From RPQJ01 sp963846315 (GTDB lineage Bacteria > Pseudomonadota > Gammaproteobacteria > Steroidobacterales > Steroidobacteraceae): DNA of 64,000 nucleotides. Positions 45,255 to 52,037 of the stretch are shown piece by piece. The position numbers and the translations under genes are program-made. The stretch's first letter is position 1, and the number at the start of each line of letters is the position of its first letter. The notes beneath the pieces were generated by a model, which was not told the origin of the DNA, did not search any database, and worked only from the letters and a program-made list of their open reading frames with translations. The stretch covers positions 10,515-74,514 of the forward strand of contig CAWJVM010000010.1 in assembly GCA_963846315.1 (NCBI GenBank), given 5' to 3'.

Positions 45255-46166
45255 ATGCAGGCAGAGTGGACGGAGGCTGAGCGCGCAGCGCGAACTGCCC
45301 TCGCTGCAGCGGACGACACGGCGGCGCTCGCCACGGCGCCGTTCGAGCGCATCGCGGGCAGCCTCAGCAATTTCGCCTGGCACGTTGCGGTGCCCGGTCG
45401 TGACTGTTTCGTCAGGTACGCGCGCGCGGGCAACGAACTGCTCGGCGCCAACCTGCACGCGGAAAGTGAAATTCTCCGCCTTGTTGCGGCCGCGGGGATT
45501 GCGCCGCAAGTGGTCCGCTGCGATCCGTCGGCGCGGCTGCTGGTGACGCGGTGGATTGCGAGTGCGACGGGCGATCACTCTGCGGAAGGCCGGGCGCGAC
45601 TGATCCGGCGAGTGGCTGCGACCCTGCACAAATTGCACGACTTGACGCCACCACCGGGGGTGCGTGCAGTCGACTTTGCGGCGCAGACGCGGCAGCTCGA
45701 GGCAGCGCTGCCTGCGGCGGCAGCACGACCGGGCCTCGCCGCGTGCGCTGTCGAGGTTCTGTCGCGACTCGGCCCAGGGCGGTCGCAGGCGCTCTGCCAC
45801 AACGACGTCCACGCGCAGAACATGGTGCTCGATCCCGCCGGGCGCCTGTGGCTGGTCGACTGGGAATACGCCGGCCTGGGTGATCCGGTGTTCGACCTCG
45901 CGTCGTGCTTGAGCCAACTGGAGTTGTCTGCAGCGGACGCGCGTCTGCTGTGCCACGAGTACATCCGCTCGGGCGGCACCGTCGAATGGGCCAGACTGGA
46001 TCTCGCCTGCTGGGCCTTCGACTACGTGCAGTGGCTCTGGTATCGAGGCCTGCTGGCGTCCGCGGCCCCGGGTCCCGATGCCATCGAGGCGGCCCAGAGG
46101 GCGGAACGGATCGAGCGCGACTTGCAGGTGCGTGCATCCGGGGTCTTGCGCTGCAATAATCACTGA
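45255..46166 (+). CDS. Thiamine-kinase-like phosphotransferase
   Basis: 303-residue aminoglycoside/choline-kinase-fold enzyme. The catalytic loop LCHNDVHAQNMVLD (about 180-193) carries the HxDxxxxN motif and the metal-binding Asp is in LWLVDWEYAGLGDPVFDLA (about 198-216). The N-terminal LSNFAWHV and VRYARAGNELLG fit the nucleotide-binding lobe. Following a PnuT-like gene by five bases, it would phosphorylate incoming thiamine and trap it, as with other PnuC/kinase pairs. The alternative of choline or ethanolamine is less likely given the riboswitch. Confidence 0.82.
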   Translation: MQAEWTEAERAARTALAAADDTAALATAPFERIAGSLSNFAWHVAVPGRDCFVRYARAGNELLGANLHAESEILRLVAAAGIAPQVVRCDPSARLLVTRWIASATGDHSAEGRARLIRRVAATLHKLHDLTPPPGVRAVDFAAQTRQLEAALPAAAARPGLAACAVEVLSRLGPGRSQALCHNDVHAQNMVLDPAGRLWLVDWEYAGLGDPVFDLASCLSQLELSAADARLLCHEYIRSGGTVEWARLDLACWAFDYVQWLWYRGLLASAAPGPDAIEAAQRAERIERDLQVRASGVLRCNNH

Positions 46167-46195
46167 TTCGATCACAACGACTGACGGGTGCGAGC

Positions 46196-46513
46196 ATGGC
46201 GAAGATGGTGGTGACCGACCGCGACGGCATCGTCCACGAGGTCGAGGGACGCATCGGCGTCAAGCTGATGGAGACGTTGCGGGAGTTCGACTACGGCGTC
46301 ACGGCCATCTGTGGCGGACTCTGCTCGTGCGCCACGTGCCACATCTTCATCCAGCCCGACTGGATGCCGAAGCTGCCGGCGCCGCAGGGCGACGAGAAGG
46401 AACTGCTGGTCGAGTTGCAGCATTACGACGCGCCGACGTCACGGCTCAGTTGCCAGGTGGACTTCACCGAGGCGCTCGACGGCCTCGAGCTCAAGATCGC
46501 ACCGGATGAGTGA
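46196..46513 (+). CDS. [2Fe-2S] ferredoxin, adrenodoxin type
   Basis: 105-residue electron carrier. Cluster ligands are Cys39, Cys45, Cys48 (CGGLCSCATC, with an additional Cys43) and Cys86 (RLSCQVDF). The spacing C-x5-C-x2-C-xn-C and the helical ELLVEL segment are those of vertebrate/bacterial adrenodoxin-type ferredoxins that serve cytochromes P450 or Rieske/ring-hydroxylating oxygenases. No P450 or ferredoxin reductase gene is in the window. It begins 29 bases after the kinase stop; read-through from the thiamine operon is possible. Confidence 0.9.
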   Translation: MAKMVVTDRDGIVHEVEGRIGVKLMETLREFDYGVTAICGGLCSCATCHIFIQPDWMPKLPAPQGDEKELLVELQHYDAPTSRLSCQVDFTEALDGLELKIAPDE

Positions 46514-46612
46514 TCAGCCGGCCTTCCGCTCACCGGCCGGCCGAAAGGTTTGACCAGGTCCACCCTGGAGTCCATACGCTACGCTGACCTTTGGATTGCC
46601 GGGGGAGTCCGC

Positions 46613-47080
46613 ATGAAACTTGGACCGACGCTCGAAGAACGCGTCCGTCACCTCGAGGACCGGGTGGCTATCGGCGAGTTGATCGCCCGCTACTGCCTCG
46701 CCATGGAAAGCTGCGAAGTCGACGCAATCGAGTCCTTGTTCACGCCGGATGCGCGAGTCTGGTCCGTCGACGGGGCCATGGATGCGCGTGGACGGCAGGC
46801 AGTCATTGAAATGTTCAAGGGCAGGTTTACCGTGTTCGGTCCCCGTAACCACTTCACCCATGATCGCATCGTGGAGTTCGACCACATGCTCCCGGACCGC
46901 GCGACGGGCCTGGTGCTTGCGCACGCCGAGATGCAGCGAAAGGGCCAGCCGATGCTGGCTGCGATCCGCTACCAGGACGTGTATCAGCGCTGCGAAGGCC
47001 GTTGGCGCTTTCGTGAGCGCGGCCTGTCGTTCATGCATGACGTACCCACCTCGCAATGCCATTGCGGCGAGTCAACATAG
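46613..47080 (+). CDS. SnoaL-like (NTF2 fold) protein
   Basis: 155-residue single-domain protein of the SnoaL/NTF2-like superfamily. Key blocks are LEERVRHLEDRVAIGELIARYC (about 7-28), VDAIESLFTPDARVWSVDGA (about 35-54) and the C-terminal WRFRERGLSFM. Members are small isomerases, dehydratases or hydrolases acting on polyketide, steroid or aromatic substrates. ATG at 46613 follows GGGGGAG by five bases; an upstream TTG frame lacks such a site. It precedes the nitronate monooxygenase gene by 11 bases. Confidence 0.8.
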   Translation: MKLGPTLEERVRHLEDRVAIGELIARYCLAMESCEVDAIESLFTPDARVWSVDGAMDARGRQAVIEMFKGRFTVFGPRNHFTHDRIVEFDHMLPDRATGLVLAHAEMQRKGQPMLAAIRYQDVYQRCEGRWRFRERGLSFMHDVPTSQCHCGEST

Positions 47081-47091
47081 AGGACCCATGG

Positions 47092-48057
47092 ATGCCGCTT
47101 CCGGCTGCGTTTCGCGATCGTCTCCGCCTTCCCGTCATCGGTTCGCCGATGTTCATTGCCTCGACGCCGGAACTGGTCATCGAGCAATGCAAGGCCGGCA
47201 TCATCGGCTCGTTTCCGGCGCTGAACGCGCGCCCGGCCGCGGCGCTCGACGTGTGGTTGACGCGAATCCGCAGCGAACTCGACGGGTACGCGGCAGCGAA
47301 TCCCGGCGCGCCGGTGGCACCTTACGCCGTCAACCAGATCGCGCACGTGAGCAACGACCGGTTGCAGCACGACATGGACGCGTGCGTGCGGCACCAGGTG
47401 CCGTTGATCATCACGAGTCTGCGTCCGCCGCGTGAAATCGTCGACGCCGCGCACAGCTATGGCGGCCTGGTGTTTCACGACGTGATCAGCGTGCGGCACG
47501 CGCGCAAGGCCGTGGAGCAGGGCGTCGACGGCATCATCGTGGTGTGCGCGGGCGCGGGTGGCCACGCGGGCATGGGCAGTCCCTTCGCGCTCGTGCGCGA
47601 AATCCGCCAGTTCTTCGACGGCACGCTGGTGCTCTCCGGCGCCATGTCGAGCGGTGCCGACGTGCTTGCGGCGCAGGCGCTCGGCGCCGACATGGCTTAC
47701 ATCGGCACGCGCTTCCTGGCGACGACTGAGGCTCACGTCCTGCCCGAATACAAGCAGATGCTCGTGGATTCGAGTTCGGACGACATCGTGTATACCTCGC
47801 TTTTCACCGGAGTGAAGGGCAATTACCTGCGGCGGAGCGTGGCCGCGGCTGGACTCGATCCGGAAAACCTGCCCGAGGCGGACAAGTCGAGAATGGACTT
47901 CGGCTCGGGCGGCAACATGGAGAAAAAGGCCTGGCGCGACATCTGGAGCGGCGGGCAGGGCGTCGGTAACATTCACGACGTGCTTCCTGCGCGCGACGTC
48001 ATAGCGCGCATGGTCAGCGAATACGACGAGGCCCGTCGGCGCCTCGCCATCGTTTAA
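47092..48057 (+). CDS. Nitronate monooxygenase/2-nitropropane dioxygenase family flavoprotein
   Basis: 321-residue FMN-dependent TIM-barrel protein. LPVIGSPMFIASTPELVIEQ starts the fold, IIVVCAGAGGHAGM (about 155-168) is the phosphate/FMN-binding and catalytic His block, and SGADVLAAQALGADMAYIGTRFLAT (about 189-213) is the standard FMN motif. Real substrates range from propionate 3-nitronate to enoyl-CoA-like quinones, so the family name is conservative. ATG at 47092 has AGAGGA seven bases upstream; the overlapping earlier frame lacks it. It is 16 bases from the SDR gene, so both are probably co-transcribed. Confidence 0.88.
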   Translation: MPLPAAFRDRLRLPVIGSPMFIASTPELVIEQCKAGIIGSFPALNARPAAALDVWLTRIRSELDGYAAANPGAPVAPYAVNQIAHVSNDRLQHDMDACVRHQVPLIITSLRPPREIVDAAHSYGGLVFHDVISVRHARKAVEQGVDGIIVVCAGAGGHAGMGSPFALVREIRQFFDGTLVLSGAMSSGADVLAAQALGADMAYIGTRFLATTEAHVLPEYKQMLVDSSSDDIVYTSLFTGVKGNYLRRSVAAAGLDPENLPEADKSRMDFGSGGNMEKKAWRDIWSGGQGVGNIHDVLPARDVIARMVSEYDEARRRLAIV

Positions 48058-48073
48058 CTCCGGGGTCAGCAAC

Positions 48074-48835
48074 ATGTCCGTTTCATTCGATCTGTCGGGC
48101 CGCGTGGCGCTCGTCACCGGCGGCAGCCGTGGCATCGGCGAAGCCATGGCCAAGGGTTTCGCGCAGTACGGCGCGCACGTGATCGTCTCCAGCCGCAAGC
48201 AGGAAGCCTGTGACGAGGTGGCGGCAGAGATCAACGGGACCGGTGGCAAGGCCACGGCGATCGCCTGCCACATCGGCGACATGGACGCGCTGCATGCGCT
48301 GTTTGCACGCGTCCAGGCGGAGTTCGGCCGGCTCGACGTGCTGGTCAACAACGCGGCCGCGAATCCGTATTACGGGCACGTGCTCGACACCGACCTCGGG
48401 GCGTTCCAGAAGACGGTCGACGTCAACATCCGCGGCTATTTCTTCGCGTCCGTGCTCGCGGGCCGCATGATGCGCGAGCAGGGCAAGGGCTCGATCATCA
48501 ATGTCGCCTCGGTGAACGCGGTGCGACCTGGCCCGAAGCAGGGGATCTATTCGATCACCAAGGGCGCTGTGCTGAACATGACGAAGACGTTCGCGAAGGA
48601 GTGCGGCCCGCACGGCATTCGCTGCAACGCGATCCTGCCGGGCCTCATCCGCACGAAGTTTGCCGGTGCACTGCTGGCCGACAAGAGCCAGACCGAGCAT
48701 TACCTCGCGACCAATCCGCTGGCTCGCGTCGGTGAACCGCAGGACCTCGCGGGCGCTGCCTTGTTCCTCGCCTCGGACGCGTCTGCGTACGTGACTGGGG
48801 AATATCTCGTCGTGGACGGCGGGTTTCTGACCTAG
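48074..48835 (+). CDS. SDR family oxidoreductase
   Basis: 253-residue classical short-chain dehydrogenase/reductase. It has the cofactor motif TGGSRGIGEAM (about 15-25), NNAAANPYYG (about 92), catalytic Ser in INVASVNAVR and the Tyr-x-x-x-Lys pair in GIYSITKGAVLNM (about 157-169), ending VTGEYLVVDGGFLT. The FabG/2,5-diketogluconate-like architecture gives no unique substrate. It closes the SnoaL-nitronate monooxygenase-SDR run. The stop is one base from the heptamer inverted repeat. Confidence 0.9.
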   Translation: MSVSFDLSGRVALVTGGSRGIGEAMAKGFAQYGAHVIVSSRKQEACDEVAAEINGTGGKATAIACHIGDMDALHALFARVQAEFGRLDVLVNNAAANPYYGHVLDTDLGAFQKTVDVNIRGYFFASVLAGRMMREQGKGSIINVASVNAVRPGPKQGIYSITKGAVLNMTKTFAKECGPHGIRCNAILPGLIRTKFAGALLADKSQTEHYLATNPLARVGEPQDLAGAALFLASDASAYVTGEYLVVDGGFLT

Positions 48836-49013
48836 GGAAGGGGTTAGGGGTTAGGGGGGGGTTAGGGGTTAGGGGTTAGTCGGAAGTACCTGGCAACCTG
48901 AAGACTCGGCCCTCGTCGAGGCCAATCCGTGTTGGCGCCGACCTCTACTGACGCATTCGATGGTTTCGCTGTACTTCCGACTAACCCCTAACCCCTAACC
49001 CCTAACCCCTTCC
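48836..49013. repeat. Inverted arrays of a telomere-like heptamer (TTAGGGG) between convergent genes
   Basis: The left arm (48836-48889) is GGAAGGGG, two TTAGGGG units, four extra G, two more units, then TTAGTCGGAAGTAC. The right arm (48971-49013) is its reverse complement with three units and no extra G. The innermost 28 bases (48862-48889 and 48971-48998) are perfectly complementary. A single-copy 81-base centre separates them. The whole element fills the gap between the convergent SDR and gpmA genes, so the RNA hairpin could terminate both transcripts. Confidence 0.85.
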
Positions 49014-49014
49014 G

Positions 49015-49767
49015 CTACTTCTTCTCCGTCTGCTGCGCGACGGCTTCCGCCCGAGCTTTCACGGCCTCGGCATCACCGAGGTAGCGACTGGAGATCGGCT
49101 TCAGGTTGGCATCGAGCGTGTAGAGCAACGGCACGCCCGTCGGGATGTTGAGTTCGACGATGTCGGTATCCGACATCCCATCCAGCATCTTCACGATCGC
49201 TCGCAGGCTGTTGCCATGAGCGGCGACCAGCACGTTGCGGCCCGCGAGCAGTTCCGGCGCGATGCGCGCGTTCCAGAACGGCAGTACCCGTGCGAGCGTG
49301 TCCTTGAGCGATTCCGCGGAGGGCAATTCACCCGCAGGCACGGCCGCGTAGCGGCGATCGAAACGCGGATGGCCCGGATCGGCCTGCGCTAGCGGAGGTG
49401 GCGGGATGTCGTAGCTGCGGCGCCAGATCTTCACCTGGTCCGCTCCGTGCCTGGCGACCGTCTGCGTCTTGTTGAGGCCCTGCAACGAACCGTAATGACG
49501 CTCGTTGAGCCGCCACGTGCGCTCGACCGGCAGCCACATCATGTCCAGTTCGTCGAGCGCCATCCACAGCGTGCGGATGGCGCGCTTGAGGACCGACGTG
49601 AAGGCGACGTCGAAAGCGATGCCTTCGGCCTTGAGCAGTCGTCCGGCTTCCTGCGCTTCCTGCCGGCCCTGCTCTGACAGGTCGACGTCGATCCAGCCGG
49701 TGAAGAGGTTCTCGAGGTTCCAGATGCTCTGGCCATGGCGCAGGAGCAGTAGCTTGCCGGTGCTCAT
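49015..49767 (-). CDS. gpmA: 2,3-bisphosphoglycerate-dependent phosphoglycerate mutase
   Basis: 250-residue glycolytic/gluconeogenic mutase. The phospho-His is His11 in LLLRHGQSIWN, followed by NLFTGWIDVDLSEQG, the ERHYGSLQGLNK block (about 89-100) and the second His in LVAAHGNSLRAIVK (about 185). ATG at 49767 matches the family start; an upstream in-frame ATG at 49815 adds 16 residues without support. The stop lies two bases from the inverted heptamer array. Confidence 0.95.
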   Translation of the reverse strand: MSTGKLLLLRHGQSIWNLENLFTGWIDVDLSEQGRQEAQEAGRLLKAEGIAFDVAFTSVLKRAIRTLWMALDELDMMWLPVERTWRLNERHYGSLQGLNKTQTVARHGADQVKIWRRSYDIPPPPLAQADPGHPRFDRRYAAVPAGELPSAESLKDTLARVLPFWNARIAPELLAGRNVLVAAHGNSLRAIVKMLDGMSDTDIVELNIPTGVPLLYTLDANLKPISSRYLGDAEAVKARAEAVAQQTEKK

Positions 49768-50006
49768 ATGGGAATCAACCTGTGGTGGTGGGGAGCGCGA
49801 GCTCAATCCACTCAATCCGTCGCGTATGTCCGTTTAATCAACAGCTTAGCACGCGGGCGAACCTGGCTCGACACTCGCGGACCCGCTGCGTGCGACCGTA
49901 CTTTCCGCAAGCCGGAACGGTACCGGAGCGAACGACCCTTTGCATCCGCCGGGGCAGCTGGCCTCAGAATGTGCGAGTCGAACTGGCCCTGGAGCAACTG
50001 CCCGAC

Positions 50007-51209
50007 ATGACCGACGCTTTCATTTGTGATGCCATCCGGACCCCAATTGGGCGTTACGGCGGCGCGCTTGCAAGTGTCCGTACCGACGATCTCGCCGCAC
50101 TGCCGCTCAAGGCGCTGATGGCGCGCAATCCAGCCGCAGATTGGGGCGCGCTCGACGATGTCATCTACGGCTGTGCGAACCAGGCGGGCGAGGACAACCG
50201 CAACGTCGCCCGCATGGCGGTCCTGCTGTCAGGCCTGCCGGCAGCTGTCCCAGGCGCGACAATCAACCGGCTGTGTGGTTCCGGACTCGATGCGGTCGCG
50301 ACGGCCGCGCGCGCCATTCGCAGCGGCGAGGCGGATTTCCTGATTGCCGGCGGCGTGGAAAGCATGAGTCGCGCGCCGTACGTGGTGTCCAAACCCGATG
50401 CCGCATTCACGCGCGACCTGCAGCTTGCAGATACGACGCTCGGCTGGCGCTTCGTCAACCCGCTGATCCGGCAACAGTACGGCGTCGATTCGATGCCGGA
50501 GACCGGCGAGAACGTCGCCGAACGCTTCGGCATCGCGCGCGCGGACCAGGATGCTTTCGCCCTGCGCAGTCAGCAGCGGGCACTAGCGGCGCAGGCGTCG
50601 GGACGACTCGCGCTGGAAATCATTCCGGTGACCGTTTCCGCCGGGCGTGGCGCGCCCGTGATCATCGACCGCGACGAACATCCGCGCGAGACGAACCTGG
50701 CGGCGCTTTCCAGGCTGGCTACGCCGTTTCGTGCTGGTGGAACTGTCACGGCGGGCAATGCATCCGGCGTGAACGACGGCGCCTGCGCGCTCGTGGTCGC
50801 GTCAGAGGCAGCTGCAATCCGCCACGGCTTGACGCCGCGCGCGCGAGTCTGCGGCACAGTCGTCGTCGGGGTCGAGCCGGCCATCATGGGTCTCGGTCCG
50901 GCGCCGGCGACAAAGAAGCTGCTCCAGCGGCTCGGGCTGCAACTTGCGCAGATCGACGTGGTCGAGTTGAACGAAGCGTTTGCGTCGCAGTCCCTCGCCG
51001 TCTTGCGTCACCTGGGGTTGCCGGACGATGCGGATCATGTGAACCCGAATGGCGGTGCCATCGCGCTTGGGCATCCCTTGGGTATGAGCGGCGCACGGCT
51101 GGCTACGACCGCGTTGGTCGAGCTGGAACGACGGGGATTGCGCCGCGCTCTTTGCACGATGTGCATCGGAGTCGGGCAGGGCATCGCTCTCGTGCTTGAG
51201 CGTGTCTAG
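50007..51209 (+). CDS. pcaF: Beta-ketothiolase, 3-oxoadipyl-CoA thiolase type
   Basis: 400-residue thiolase splitting a 3-oxoacyl-CoA. Catalytic residues are Cys in NRLCGSGLDAVATAAR (about 90), His in NGGAIALGHPLGMSGAR (about 355) and Cys in LCTMCIGVGQG (about 387). The opening AFICDAIRTPIGRYGGALAS is that of the PcaF/PaaJ subgroup, which makes succinyl-CoA and acetyl-CoA from 3-oxoadipyl-CoA, but acetyl-CoA acetyltransferases share it and no other pca or paa genes are present, so the symbol is tentative. ATG at 50007 gives the standard N-terminus. Confidence 0.82.
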   Translation: MTDAFICDAIRTPIGRYGGALASVRTDDLAALPLKALMARNPAADWGALDDVIYGCANQAGEDNRNVARMAVLLSGLPAAVPGATINRLCGSGLDAVATAARAIRSGEADFLIAGGVESMSRAPYVVSKPDAAFTRDLQLADTTLGWRFVNPLIRQQYGVDSMPETGENVAERFGIARADQDAFALRSQQRALAAQASGRLALEIIPVTVSAGRGAPVIIDRDEHPRETNLAALSRLATPFRAGGTVTAGNASGVNDGACALVVASEAAAIRHGLTPRARVCGTVVVGVEPAIMGLGPAPATKKLLQRLGLQLAQIDVVELNEAFASQSLAVLRHLGLPDDADHVNPNGGAIALGHPLGMSGARLATTALVELERRGLRRALCTMCIGVGQGIALVLERV

Positions 51210-51242
51210 CGCAGGCGTCCCCTGACCGGGTCCGCGCCCACT

Positions 51243-52037
51243 TCAGTGCGGCAAGTGCTGATCGATGCCGCGGGCGCAACGTGTGCGGCCGCTGCGGACG
51301 GTTTCCTGCCAGCGTTCCTGGTTCGCGCGCACCGCCGCGCGTGAGGCGGGACGGTGTGCGAGGTGCCAGGCAATCGCAGAAAAAACCAGCGTCTGGCGGC
51401 GAATGCCGGTATTGGCGAGGCGGGCGCAGAGTTCTTTGTCCTCCGACCCCCAGCCGGCAAAGTCCTCGTCGAAGCCGTTCGTCTGCAGCAGGTCGTCGCG
51501 CCAGAACGCCTGGTTGCATGACTTGACGGCAACGAATGAGTTCGCGGCCTTGCCAAGGGTCCCGGTGAGCCGGGGCGCTCGCAATGCATACGCTCGACGC
51601 CGGAGGTCTACGCCCGCCATCCATGGCGACGGGACGCAGCCACTGCGCAAGAGGCGTTGTGTCGCAGCCTCGTCGAGGGGAATGCGCACCCCCTGCGTCC
51701 AGTAGCCTGGCCGCGCGGCCCGCACGTGGTCCGCCACGAATTGCGGATGCAGCACCATGTCCCCGTCGAGCAACAGCAGGTAGTGGCCGGTGCAGCTCGC
51801 GATCGCGACGTTGCGCATCCGTCCGGCGCGAAACCCCGCGTGCTCCTGGCGCACGAAACCCACGCTGCACCGCAGGCGCTGCTTGAATGCGTCAACGACC
51901 GCGGCCACCGCCGGGCCCGAGCCATCGTCCGCAACGATGACTTCGTCCGGTGCTCGTGTCTGTGCCGCGACGCTCGCCAGCACTCGCTCGAGTGCGGCGG
52001 GCCGATCGTAGGTCACGATGACGAGGCTCGTGCGCAT
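51243..52037 (-). CDS. Family 2 glycosyltransferase
   Basis: 264-residue GT-A fold enzyme. The N-terminal SLVIVTYDRPAALERVLASV (about 4-23) and VIVADDGSG carry the nucleotide-sugar site, LLLLDGDMVLHPQFV (about 87-101) the DxD-type metal motif, and GFDEDFAGWGSEDKEL (about 195-210) the acceptor/catalytic Glu-Asp region typical of galactosyl- and N-acetylgalactosaminyltransferase-like GT2 proteins. No other polysaccharide genes are adjacent. The ATG at 52037 shares one base with the glutamate dehydrogenase stop (TGATG), so translation may be coupled. Confidence 0.85.
   Translation of the reverse strand: MRTSLVIVTYDRPAALERVLASVAAQTRAPDEVIVADDGSGPAVAAVVDAFKQRLRCSVGFVRQEHAGFRAGRMRNVAIASCTGHYLLLLDGDMVLHPQFVADHVRAARPGYWTQGVRIPLDEAATQRLLRSGCVPSPWMAGVDLRRRAYALRAPRLTGTLGKAANSFVAVKSCNQAFWRDDLLQTNGFDEDFAGWGSEDKELCARLANTGIRRQTLVFSAIAWHLAHRPASRAAVRANQERWQETVRSGRTRCARGIDQHLPH

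Noticed and set aside
48836..49013. CRISPR array or true chromosome telomere
   Set aside because: Units are 7 bases without spacers, and the array is internal between two genes in inverted orientation.
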